Of a DNA stretch of 64,000 nucleotides, positions 31,486-39,011 are shown in pieces. The notes under the pieces are model-generated. The model was not told the origin of the DNA. It did no database searches and was given only the letters and a program-made list of their open reading frames with translations. Made by a program: the position numbers and the translations under genes. Positions within the stretch are counted from its first letter, which is position 1. The number at the start of each line of letters is the position of its first letter. Source of the stretch: JBBRHQ01 sp963840235 (GTDB taxonomy: Bacteria > Actinomycetota > Thermoleophilia > Solirubrobacterales > 70-9). The stretch is taken from assembly GCA_963840235.1 (NCBI GenBank), contig CAWIYC010000002.1, positions 124,001 through 188,000 of the forward strand. The letters run 5' to 3'.

Positions 31486-32712
31486 CTATTCCTCGAGGCG
31501 GTCGGCTATCAGGCGGGCGAGGGCGAGGGAGGAGGTCGCCGCCGGCGAGGGGGCGTTGCGGACGTGCACGGCATGCTCGGTGCGGTGCAGGACGAAGTCG
31601 TCCACCAGCTTGCCGTCGCGGGCGAGGGCCTGGGCGCGGATGCCTGCCGGGCCGTGGCTGACCTTGGCGCCGCGCATCTCGGGGACGAAGCGGGCCGCCT
31701 CGGCGACGAAGGAGCGGCGGCTGGCGGCGCGGCGGATCTCCTCGAGGCCGGTGCGCCAGTGGCGCCCGGCGAGGCGCCATGTGCCCGGCCAGGCGAGGGT
31801 CGCGGCTATGTCCCGGGGGCGGATCGTGGTCAGCCGGTAGGCATCGCGCCCGGGCGCCAGCAGGGCGCTGGGGCCGATCAGGAGCTCGCCGGCGAAGTTC
31901 CTCGTCAGGTGGGCGCCGAGGAAGGGCAGGTCGGGATCGGGCACCGGGTAGACGTTGGCCCGCACCAGGCGGTCGGCCTCGCCTTCGACCCGCAGGTAGG
32001 CGCCACGGAAGGGGACGATCCGCGGGTCCTTCGGCGCCCCGCAAGATACGGCGAGGCGATCCGACCACAGGCCTGCGCAGAAGACCGCCTGGCGGGCCGC
32101 GGTCGTGCCGCGGCTGTGCTCGACCACGATCCCGGCCTTGTCCGGAACGGCGGCGCGAACGGCGGCGCCGAGGTGGACGCTGCCACCGGCCGCCGCCACG
32201 TCCCCGGCGTAGGCGCGGGCGACGGCGACGAAGTCGACGACGCCGGTCGCCGGCGAGTGCAGCGCCTCGATTCCGCGGGCGTGGGGCTCGATTTCTGCGA
32301 TCTCGTCGCCGGCGACGCGGCGCAGGCCCTCGACCCGGTTCTCCGTCCCCCGCCTCTCGAGCTCGTCGAGTCGCGGCAGCTCCTCCTCGGCGGTGGCGAC
32401 GATCAGCTTTCCCGATCGCTCGAAGCGGATCCCTTTCGCCTCGCAATATGCGTAGAGGTCGCGCGCCCCCTCGACGCAGAGCCGCGCCTTCAGCGACCCC
32501 GGCGCGTAGTAGATCCCGGCGTGGACGACCCCGCTGGAGCGGCCGGTCTGGTGGCGGCCGATCTCGGGCTCGGCCTCGAGCACGCAGAGCCTCGTACTCG
32601 GGTTGCGCTGCAGCAGCTCGCGGGCAACCGAGAGCCCGATGATGCCGCCGCCGACGATGGCGACGTCGCACTCCCGAGGGGGCGGTGAATCGGCGCGGGC
32701 GCGGCTGCTCAC
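31486..32712 (-). CDS. lhgO: L-2-hydroxyglutarate oxidase
   Basis: The 408-residue protein is a DAO-family flavoenzyme. CDVAIVGGGIIGLSVARELL (15-34) is the FAD motif, and HQTGRSSGVVHAGIYYAPGS (about 53-72) is the signature that separates LhgO from other family members. A final RLARDGKLVD-like segment reads ALARDGKLVDDFVL. It oxidises L-2-hydroxyglutarate, an unwanted product of 2-oxoglutarate reduction, back to 2-oxoglutarate with electrons passing to quinone or oxygen. GTG 32712 is fixed by TAACGT ending 7 nt upstream. Confidence 0.92.
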   Translation of the reverse strand: MSSRARADSPPPRECDVAIVGGGIIGLSVARELLQRNPSTRLCVLEAEPEIGRHQTGRSSGVVHAGIYYAPGSLKARLCVEGARDLYAYCEAKGIRFERSGKLIVATAEEELPRLDELERRGTENRVEGLRRVAGDEIAEIEPHARGIEALHSPATGVVDFVAVARAYAGDVAAAGGSVHLGAAVRAAVPDKAGIVVEHSRGTTAARQAVFCAGLWSDRLAVSCGAPKDPRIVPFRGAYLRVEGEADRLVRANVYPVPDPDLPFLGAHLTRNFAGELLIGPSALLAPGRDAYRLTTIRPRDIAATLAWPGTWRLAGRHWRTGLEEIRRAASRRSFVAEAARFVPEMRGAKVSHGPAGIRAQALARDGKLVDDFVLHRTEHAVHVRNAPSPAATSSLALARLIADRLEE

Positions 32713-32719
32713 AGCCGTG

Positions 32720-32725
32720 ACGTTA
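32720..32725 (-). promoter_or_regulatory. -10 hexamer of lhgO (leaderless)
   Basis: TAACGT on the minus strand ends 7 nt before the GTG at 32712. Confidence 0.6.
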
Positions 32726-32795
32726 GGTGAAGCGCCCGAGGTCTTGAGTCAGGCCCTCCGAGAGCCGACTCCGAAGGACGTATGTCGCACCACGA

Positions 32796-32824
32796 TTGAC
32801 GCGTCCGGCCCCCGGGACTACCCT
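32796..32824 (+). promoter_or_regulatory. sigma-70-type promoter of the beta-propeller gene
   Basis: TTGACG (32796-32801) and TACCCT (32819-32824) are separated by 17 nt. The ATG at 32834 follows by 9 nt, so the transcript has at most a 3-nt leader. This is the best complete -35/-10 pair among the near-leaderless genes. Confidence 0.7.
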
Positions 32825-32833
32825 CGCCGGGCG

Positions 32834-34150
32834 ATGCTCACTCGGGCACCGAGACCGAGTCGCTCTCCTCACGCCATGCGGTTGGCGTTCGCGCTATCGG
32901 TCACCGCGGCCCTGGTGGCGCCGCTCGCGATGGCGGCTGGGCCTCGTCTGCATAGCTCCCTCGTCAGCCGCAACTCCGCCGGCAAGGCGGCCAACGGAGA
33001 CAGCAGCGACGAAGGCCCTGGCAGCGCGATCTCGGGCAACGGCCGCGTGGTCGTGTTCTTCTCGCGCGCCGCGAACCTCCCCGGTGGAGACGGGATCGGC
33101 TACCAGGTGTACGCGCGCGACATGAAGGCGGGCAGGACGCGGCTGGCGAGCACCAAGGCGGACGGGGACCCCGCCGAGGGGTTCGTCTCGGGGGCGGCGG
33201 TCTCCGGTAACGGCCGCTTCGTCGTTTTCTACGGGCCCGGCGACGGCCTGCCGGGGGCCGACGGCATCCACTCGGAGGTCTGGAGGCACGATCTGCGCAC
33301 AGGCACCACCAAGCTGGCATCCAGGAGCAACGCCGGGGCTCCCGGAAACGGGAGCAGCGTCTATCCCTCACTTTCGGCCGACGGCCGCTACGTAACCTTC
33401 CAGTCAAGCTCGGCGAACCTCCCGGGAGGCGACGGCGTCAACAACTTCGTTTACCTGCGGGACATGCGCCGGGGCCGGACGATCCTGGTCAGCAAGACGC
33501 GGGACGGCGACCCGGCGTTCGGGGCGCTCTACGGGCAGTCCGTCTCGGCCAGCGGCCTCCGGGTCGTCTTCCGCTCCCGCGACGCTGACCTCGACGGTGG
33601 CGACGGCTCCACCGATCACGTCTATTTGCGCGACCTGGCGCGGCCGCGGACCGTTCTGCTTGACCGGACCTCGGCCGGGGCGAAGGCAAATGACCGCTCG
33701 ACCAATCCCTCGATCTCCGCCGACGGCAAGAGCGTGGCGTTCGAGACCTACGCCAAGAACCTTGGGGCCAGTCCTCTCAACGAGCAGGCTGTCCTCCGCG
33801 ACCTGAGGTCCTCGACGACGATCCTGGTCTCCCGCAGCAGCGCCGGGGCGCCCCAGATCGGCGGGGCGTTCTCCGCGCACCCCTCCGCGAACGGTCGCCG
33901 CGTGGTCTTCGAGTCGAGCGCCCCCAACCTCCCCGGCAGCAACGGGCACTCGCAGATCTACGTTCGCGACCTTCGCCGTCACAAGACACGCCTCCTCAGC
34001 CGCACGGCGAGCGGCAAGCCCGGCAACAACTACTCCGACTACCCCTCGATCTCCGCCGACGGCCGCTGGGTCGCCTTCTACGGCGGTTCGACCAATCTCG
34101 GCGGCAACCCCGCCTACACCAACGTCTTCAGAAGCGGGCCGCTTCGGTAG
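32834..34150 (+). CDS. secreted TolB/WD40-like beta-propeller protein
   Basis: The 438-residue protein has a signal peptide (MRLAFALSVTAALVAPLAMA at about 16-35) and six to seven repeats of about 55-60 residues. Each repeat contains the elements SISADGR or similar, VVFxSxxxNLPGGDG and VYLRDLxxxxTxLxSR, as in LSADGRYVTFQSSSANLPGG. This is a PD40/TolB-type propeller, likely for binding partners outside the cell. The open frame extends further upstream, but the promoter places the start at ATG 32834. No enzymatic site is visible, and the repeats have high identity, as if recently amplified. Confidence 0.85.
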   Translation: MLTRAPRPSRSPHAMRLAFALSVTAALVAPLAMAAGPRLHSSLVSRNSAGKAANGDSSDEGPGSAISGNGRVVVFFSRAANLPGGDGIGYQVYARDMKAGRTRLASTKADGDPAEGFVSGAAVSGNGRFVVFYGPGDGLPGADGIHSEVWRHDLRTGTTKLASRSNAGAPGNGSSVYPSLSADGRYVTFQSSSANLPGGDGVNNFVYLRDMRRGRTILVSKTRDGDPAFGALYGQSVSASGLRVVFRSRDADLDGGDGSTDHVYLRDLARPRTVLLDRTSAGAKANDRSTNPSISADGKSVAFETYAKNLGASPLNEQAVLRDLRSSTTILVSRSSAGAPQIGGAFSAHPSANGRRVVFESSAPNLPGSNGHSQIYVRDLRRHKTRLLSRTASGKPGNNYSDYPSISADGRWVAFYGGSTNLGGNPAYTNVFRSGPLR

Positions 34151-34215
34151 CGCTCCCCCGAACCGGGGCAATTAGGCTTGGGCGCCTCCGAGACCGCGAG
34201 GAAAGAGGGGCGCCA

Positions 34216-35136
34216 GTGGATGAGTTGAGCACGATCGCCTTCGAGCGCGACGGGCGGATCGCCCGCATCACCCTCGACCGGCCGGAGCGCGGCAACGGCA
34301 TCACCAACCGGATGGCGGCCGAGATCGCCGCCTGCGTCGAGGAGGCGAATCTCGATTCCAAGGTCCACGCGATCGCCCTCGCCGGCAACGGCAGCGGCTT
34401 CTGCGGCGGCTACGACCTGGTCGCCTCGGCCGAGGGTGAGATGGCGGGCATCTCCGGCGAGGCCGTCCCCGAGGGCTCGCCGCTGGACCCGGCGGTGATC
34501 GCCGCCAATCACGCCCCCGACAGCAACTGGGACCCGGTCACCGATTTCCAGTTCATGTCGCGGAACGTGCGCGGGTTCATGAGCCTGTTCCACTCGGAGA
34601 AGCCGGTCCTCTGCAAGGTCCACGGCTACTGCGTCGCCGGCGGCACCGACCTCGCCCTCTGCTCCGACCTGCTGGTGATCGCCGAGGACGCCAAGATCGG
34701 CTATCCGCCCGCCAGGGTATGGGGCTCCCCGACGACCGCGATGTGGGCCCACCGGATCGGGATCATGCGGGCCAAGAGGTTGCTGCTGACCGGCGATTCG
34801 CTCACCGGGGCGGAGGCGGCGGACTGGGGCCTGGCGACCGAGGCCGCCCCGCCGGCCGAGCTCGACGCCCGCTTCGAGCGCCTCCTCGGGCGTGTCGCCA
34901 GGCTCCCGATCAACCAGCTGGTGATGATGAAGCTGCTGACCAACCAGGTCGCCTACGCCCAGGGGCTGCACCAGACCCAGATCCTCGGGACCTTCTTCGA
35001 CGGGATCACCCGTCACACCGAGGAGGGCCACGGGTTCGTCCGCCGGGCAGCCGAGGCCGGGTTCAAGCAAGCCGTCCGCGACCGCGACGAGCCCTTCGGC
35101 GACTTCGGGCTCGAGGGCTTCGGGGTGACCCAATAG
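34216..35136 (+). CDS. enoyl-CoA hydratase/isomerase (crotonase) family protein
   Basis: The 306-residue protein starts at GTG 34216 with MDELSTIAFERDGRIARITL and RPERGNGITNRMA. The oxyanion-hole loops are AGNGSGFCGGYDLVASAE (about 56-73) and YCVAGGTDLALCSDLLVIAE (about 138-157). An insert of about 30 residues between them (VPEGSPLDPAVIAANHAP) is typical of a subgroup annotated as crotonase/enoyl-CoA hydratase in actinobacteria. It follows a TAGGCT at 34173-34178 with a 37-nt leader and a purine-rich ribosome-binding site. The -10 of the next gene overlaps its stop codon. Confidence 0.87.
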   Translation: MDELSTIAFERDGRIARITLDRPERGNGITNRMAAEIAACVEEANLDSKVHAIALAGNGSGFCGGYDLVASAEGEMAGISGEAVPEGSPLDPAVIAANHAPDSNWDPVTDFQFMSRNVRGFMSLFHSEKPVLCKVHGYCVAGGTDLALCSDLLVIAEDAKIGYPPARVWGSPTTAMWAHRIGIMRAKRLLLTGDSLTGAEAADWGLATEAAPPAELDARFERLLGRVARLPINQLVMMKLLTNQVAYAQGLHQTQILGTFFDGITRHTEEGHGFVRRAAEAGFKQAVRDRDEPFGDFGLEGFGVTQ

Positions 35137-35139
35137 GGT
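35134..35139 (+). promoter_or_regulatory. -10 hexamer of the thioesterase gene, overlapping the upstream stop codon
   Basis: TAGGGT begins with the TAG stop of the crotonase gene and ends 7 nt before GTG 35147. The thioesterase can therefore be transcribed on its own without a leader. Confidence 0.6.
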
Positions 35140-35146
35140 CCCCGCG

Positions 35147-35575
35147 GTGCAGCGGGGATCCAATCCAGAGGTGACGCCGGAGTCCATCCGCGAGCGGGTG
35201 GCGGAATTCTTCCCAGGCAGGCTCGGCATCGACCCCGTCGAGATCACGGAGCAGGGGGCGAAGGGAAGGGTGGTCGTGGACGAGCGCCACCTGCACCCCG
35301 GCGGCTATGTCCACGGCGGCGCCTGGGTCGCGCTCGCCGACAGCGTCGCCGCCTGGGGGACCTTCCGCAACCTGCCCCCCGGCTACGACTTCACCACGAT
35401 CGAGCTGAAGCTGAACGTGTTCGCCGCGGCGGCCGAGGGGGACGAGTTGATCGCCAGCGCCGAACCGCACCACATCGGAACCCGCACCCAGGTCTGGGAG
35501 GTGCGGATCCACCGCGGCGAGCGCCAGTTGGCACTGTTCACCGTCACCCAGTTCGTCATCGGCCCGCCGGCCTGA
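35147..35575 (+). CDS. PaaI family thioesterase (hot-dog fold)
   Basis: The 142-residue protein has the hot-dog signature HLHPGGYVHGGAWVALADSV (about 45-64), where the HGG loop and the Asp/Glu position line the active site, and FTTIELKLNVFAAAAEGD. Members cleave acyl-CoA esters, often aromatic ones. It follows a crotonase gene by 10 bp, which suggests acyl-CoA metabolism, and precedes a sulfatase by 3 bp. It has its own -10 hexamer in the gap. Confidence 0.87.
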   Translation: MQRGSNPEVTPESIRERVAEFFPGRLGIDPVEITEQGAKGRVVVDERHLHPGGYVHGGAWVALADSVAAWGTFRNLPPGYDFTTIELKLNVFAAAAEGDELIASAEPHHIGTRTQVWEVRIHRGERQLALFTVTQFVIGPPA

Positions 35576-35578
35576 GCG

Positions 35579-37270
35579 ATGGCTGCCGAGCGGCAGAACC
35601 GGCCGCCGAACATCGTCGTGCTGATCACCGACCAGCAGCGCGCCCGGCGGCACTGGCCCCAGGATCCCGGCTGGCTGCGCCAGTTGATGCCGAACGAGGC
35701 CGAGCTCACCCGGACCGGCCTCAGCTTCGCCAACGCCTTCTGCAACACGGCGATGTGCTCGCCGAGCCGCTCGACCCTGTTCACCGGTCTCTACCCGGCC
35801 CGCCACGGCGTGCCGCTGACCCTGACCGCCGCCGACCTCAAGCCCGATCCGCGCAACACCCCGGCGGTCACCCGGAACCTGATTGAGATCCTGAGGCGGC
35901 CCGGGGCCCCCCGCGAACGCGCGTTGCGGGGTTTCGCCCGGGGCGCCCTGCGCAGGACGACGGGCGGGGGGGAGCCCGAGCTCGCCCCCTCGGTCCCGAA
36001 CCTCGCCGGGATGCTGCGCTCGGCCTCCTACGAGGTCGCCTACAAGGGCAAGTGGCACCTGACCCAGCCGCTCGATCCCGGTCTCGGCTGGGGCGAGCGC
36101 GACTCCGAGCGGATCGAGCACGACTTCGGCTTCGCCGACTGGGATCCCCCGGACGCAGGCGAGAACGCCAAGGCCGAGAACTTCGGCGGCGGCAACGTCG
36201 GCCCCCTGGGCCAGGGCTGGGACGAGGTCTACATCCGCGGGGTCGAGCGCTGGCTCGGCCGCGCCGGGTTGCCGGAGCCCTTCTGCCTGGTGGTCTCGCT
36301 GGTCAATCCCCACGATGTCCTCGGCTACCCGGCCTCCTACCGCCGGGGCGGCTATGCCGACGCCGAGTTCCGCGACCTCGGCGTCGAGTTGCCGCCGACG
36401 ATCGACGAGGACCTGACCTCGAAGCCAAGCGTCCACACCCTGATGCAGATGGGGATGACCGCCTACATGGGCCCGCTGCGCAACCGCCGGGAGAAGCTCG
36501 ACTACGTCAACTTCTACGCCCACCTGCACCGGGTCGTGGACCGCCAGATCGGCCGCCTGCTGGCGGCCCTCGGCGACCCGGCCAGCCCCGACTCGCTGCG
36601 ATCGCGAACGCTGATCATCCGCACCTCCGACCACGGCGAGATGGGCCTCTCCCACGGCGGCCTGCGGCAGAAGGCCTTCAACGTCTACGAGGAGACGATC
36701 CACGTGCCGCTCCTCGTCTCCAACCCGGTGCTGTTCCCGGAACCGGTGCACACGCCGGCGCTCGCCTCGCTGATCGATGTGCTGCCGACCATCGCCACCC
36801 TCGCGGGGGCCGAGGCCCCGCCCGGGGTCCAGGGGCGCGACCTCTCGCCGGTGCTGGCGAAGCACGCCTCGCCAGTTCGTGGAGGCGGACTCCCGGCGGG
36901 GGTCGGGTTCGGCCCCCTGGGCGATCACCCCGCCCCCTCGGATTCGGTCCAGGACCTGCTCCACTTCACCTTCGACGACCACCAGGCCGGGACGGCGATG
37001 GCCGAGGCCCCCGGGCAGCCGAACCGCGTCCGCTGCGTCCACGACGGGAGGCACAAATTCGCCGTCTACCTCGACCCCGAGGGCCGGATGGCGGCCGAGT
37101 ACGAGATGTACGACCTCGATCGCGACCCCGACGAGCGCCGCAACCTCGTCGACGTTCACAGCGGCGAGGCCCGCTCGGCAGAGGACCGGTCGCTGCGCGA
37201 GGAGATGGGCGAGCGGCTGGAGGCCGCGATGGCCGACCTCGGCACCGCCGTTCCCGGCGCCCGTGATTAG
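35579..37270 (+). CDS. sulfatase family hydrolase
   Basis: The 563-residue protein shows the sulfatase/alkaline phosphatase fold. LITDQQ (Asp18) gives the metal ligand. CSPSR (Cys60 to Arg64) is the type-I sulfatase signature; Cys60 would become formylglycine if a maturase (FGE) exists. LAGMLRSASYEVAYKGKWHL holds the conserved Lys/His of the second block, and RTSDHGEMGLSHGG gives further metal ligands. No signal peptide is present, so it appears cytoplasmic. The substrate is unknown. It is co-transcribed with the PaaI thioesterase (3-bp gap). Confidence 0.9.
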   Translation: MAAERQNRPPNIVVLITDQQRARRHWPQDPGWLRQLMPNEAELTRTGLSFANAFCNTAMCSPSRSTLFTGLYPARHGVPLTLTAADLKPDPRNTPAVTRNLIEILRRPGAPRERALRGFARGALRRTTGGGEPELAPSVPNLAGMLRSASYEVAYKGKWHLTQPLDPGLGWGERDSERIEHDFGFADWDPPDAGENAKAENFGGGNVGPLGQGWDEVYIRGVERWLGRAGLPEPFCLVVSLVNPHDVLGYPASYRRGGYADAEFRDLGVELPPTIDEDLTSKPSVHTLMQMGMTAYMGPLRNRREKLDYVNFYAHLHRVVDRQIGRLLAALGDPASPDSLRSRTLIIRTSDHGEMGLSHGGLRQKAFNVYEETIHVPLLVSNPVLFPEPVHTPALASLIDVLPTIATLAGAEAPPGVQGRDLSPVLAKHASPVRGGGLPAGVGFGPLGDHPAPSDSVQDLLHFTFDDHQAGTAMAEAPGQPNRVRCVHDGRHKFAVYLDPEGRMAAEYEMYDLDRDPDERRNLVDVHSGEARSAEDRSLREEMGERLEAAMADLGTAVPGARD

Positions 37271-37312
37271 CCTCGCGGAGCGGCCGGATCGCGGGCCCCG
37301 ACGGCAAGCCGG

Positions 37313-37882
37313 TCAGGCGGCGACGGCGGCGACGGCCTCGTCGTGAGCCGAGGCGAACCCGGTCAGGTCGTCAAGCAGCGCCGCGATCTCCTCGCGGGTG
37401 CCGGCGTCGGAGAGCCGATCCTCGTCGAAGCGCTCGTTCACCCGGCCGACGGTCAGCTCGCGCTCGAGCACGGCCGAGCCGGCGATCGCCAGCACCCGCC
37501 GCAACGCTTCCTGCGCCCAGGCGGCGCCGAAGGGTGAGGGGCTGGAGCCGATCACGGCAACCGGCTTCGCCGCCAGCGCCGAGGAGCCATGGGGGCGCGA
37601 GGCCCAGTCGAGAGCGTTCTTCAGCGCCCCCGGGATCGAGCCGTTGTACTCGGGGGTGGCGATAAGCAACGCGTCGGCGGCGCCGATCCTCTCCCTCAGC
37701 CCCCGCACCGGCGCCGGCACGTACTCGTCGGTGTCGTTGTCCTCGTTGTAGGCGTCCAGCCCGGCCAGCCCCTCGTAGAGCTCGACCTCTGAGCCCGCCG
37801 GAGCGAGCTCCTGCGCCGCGCGCAGGAGCCCACTCGAGTAGGAGCCGTCGCGGAGGCTGCCCGAGATCGCGAGAATCCTCAT
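37313..37882 (-). CDS. NADPH-dependent FMN reductase family protein
   Basis: The 189-residue protein is flavodoxin-like. ILAISGSLRDGSYSSGLLRA (3-22) binds the FMN phosphate, and TPEYNGSIPGALKNALDWAS (about 75-94) is the family hallmark. It reduces FMN, quinones or azo compounds. It lies 10 bp after yceI-like gene on the same strand, thus in an operon controlled by the divergent MarR. Confidence 0.9.
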   Translation of the reverse strand: MRILAISGSLRDGSYSSGLLRAAQELAPAGSEVELYEGLAGLDAYNEDNDTDEYVPAPVRGLRERIGAADALLIATPEYNGSIPGALKNALDWASRPHGSSALAAKPVAVIGSSPSPFGAAWAQEALRRVLAIAGSAVLERELTVGRVNERFDEDRLSDAGTREEIAALLDDLTGFASAHDEAVAAVAA

Positions 37883-37892
37883 CCAGATCGCC

Positions 37893-38450
37893 TCATTCGG
37901 CGCGGCCGGCCTCGACCGACAGCACCAGTCGAACCTTCTCGCCGACGACCGAGGCGCCGTTGGCGAGCTTGCTGTTCCAGCTGATCCCGTACTCGGTGCG
38001 GTCCAGCTCGCCGACTGCGGCGAGGCTGATGCGATCGCTGCCGTCGGGGCCGATCCCGACTCCCTCGACGGTCACGTCGAGCTCCACCGGGCGGGTGACA
38101 CCGCGCAGGGTCAGGTCGCCCCGGACCGCGTAGCGGCCCTCGCCCGTCGCCTCGACCGAGGTCGAGGCGAAACGCGCCTGCGGGTGCTGCTCGGCGGCGA
38201 AGAAGTCCTCGCTGCCGAGGTGCCCGGCGAGCTGGGCGTCGTCGACGTCGATGCTCGCGACCTCGATCGTGCCCTCGAACCCGGCCAGGCCCCGCTCGGA
38301 GGTGGCGATCCGCCCCTCGTAGCGCCCAAAGCGCCCGCGGAAGGTCGAGATGCCGAGATGCTTGACCTCGAAGCCGATGCGGCTGTGGATAGGGTCGATG
38401 CTCCAGCTGCCGGCCTTCAGTGCCTGCTTTTCCGTCGTCGCCGTGCTCAT
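37893..38450 (-). CDS. YceI family lipid/isoprenoid-binding protein
   Basis: The 185-residue protein has the YceI lipocalin-like barrel: GSWSIDPIHSRIGFEVKHLG, FRGRFGRYEGRI, VTRPVELDVTVEGVG and an ending GASVVGEKVRLVLSVEA. Here there is no signal peptide, so it appears cytoplasmic. It may bind polyisoprenoid quinones, consistent with the FMN reductase encoded 10 bp downstream. ATG 38450 is preceded by AAGGAGAAC. A promoter with two MarR-type operators lies upstream. Confidence 0.9.
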   Translation of the reverse strand: MSTATTEKQALKAGSWSIDPIHSRIGFEVKHLGISTFRGRFGRYEGRIATSERGLAGFEGTIEVASIDVDDAQLAGHLGSEDFFAAEQHPQARFASTSVEATGEGRYAVRGDLTLRGVTRPVELDVTVEGVGIGPDGSDRISLAAVGELDRTEYGISWNSKLANGASVVGEKVRLVLSVEAGRAE

Positions 38451-38481
38451 CTTGGTTCTCCTTCGTTCGTTGCGGATGCAT

Positions 38482-38499
38482 TAGTTGAATAAGCAACAA
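38482..38499. promoter_or_regulatory. operator O1 of the yceI-marR control region
   Basis: TAGTTG-N6-CAACAA. It lies just downstream of the yceI -10 on the minus strand, covering the expected transcription start region. Confidence 0.6.
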
Positions 38500-38501
38500 C
38501 A

Positions 38502-38529
38502 ACGATAGCAGGTTTAGTTGCGGTATCAA
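38502..38529 (-). promoter_or_regulatory. promoter of the yceI operon
   Basis: TTGATA (38529-38524) and TATCGT (38507-38502) are 16 nt apart. The -35 is inside operator O2 and the -10 lies between O1 and O2. Confidence 0.55.
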
Positions 38530-38532
38530 CAA
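38515..38532. promoter_or_regulatory. operator O2 of the yceI-marR control region
   Basis: A second TAGTTG-N6-CAACAA, 33 bp from the first (three helical turns). It overlaps the -35 elements of both divergent promoters. Confidence 0.6.
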
Positions 38533-38545
38533 TTGCGACTACAAT
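38518..38545 (+). promoter_or_regulatory. promoter of marR (leaderless)
   Basis: TTGCGG (38518-38523) and TACAAT (38540-38545) are 16 nt apart. The -10 ends 7 nt before ATG 38553, so ATG 38544, which is inside the hexamer, is rejected as start. Confidence 0.62.
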
Positions 38546-38552
38546 GAAAGCA

Positions 38553-39011
38553 ATGCCCAGTTCCCCGGACACGGCGGCAATACCTGAGCGGCAACTCGAG
38601 GCCTGGCGCTCGCTGCTGCACGCCCACACAGCGCTGACCGCGGGCGTCGAGCGGGCCCTGGCCGAGGAGGACCTCCCGCCCCTTACCTGGCACGACGTCC
38701 TCTCGACCCTGGAGCGGGCGCCGGAGCGGGCGGCGCGTCCCCGCGACCTCGGGTGCGGCGTCTCGATCAGCCGCAGCGGCCTCACCCGGCTGCTGGACCG
38801 GATGGAGTCGGCGGGTCTGGTCGAGCGCCGCTCGTGCCCGACCGACAGGCGCGGCACCTGGGTCGTCCTCACCGACGCCGGCGGCGAGATGCTGGAGAGG
38901 ATGCGACCCGTCTATGAGCGCGAACTGGCCGAGAGCTTTGCCGGCGAGCTCAGCGATGAGGAGGCGGAGGCTCTGACCCTCCTCCTCGCCCGCGTCGGAT
39001 CAGGCGGCTAG
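38553..39011 (+). CDS. MarR family transcriptional regulator
   Basis: The 152-residue protein has the family winged helix: LTWHDVLSTLERAPERAARP, LGCGVSISRSGLTRLLDRME (recognition helix) and VERRSCPTDRRGTWVVLTDA (wing with D-x-R). It is divergent from the yceI-FMN reductase operon, and two identical operators in the shared region imply it represses both units; its signal may be a quinone or lipophilic compound. ATG 38553 is chosen from the -10 position. Its 3' end overlaps the convergent ATPase gene by 62 bp. Confidence 0.9.
   Translation: MPSSPDTAAIPERQLEAWRSLLHAHTALTAGVERALAEEDLPPLTWHDVLSTLERAPERAARPRDLGCGVSISRSGLTRLLDRMESAGLVERRSCPTDRRGTWVVLTDAGGEMLERMRPVYERELAESFAGELSDEEAEALTLLLARVGSGG

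Noticed and set aside
35063..37159. 698-codon open frame on the minus strand
   Set aside because: It is antisense to the thioesterase and sulfatase genes, which have clear family motifs. Long antisense frames are expected at this GC content.
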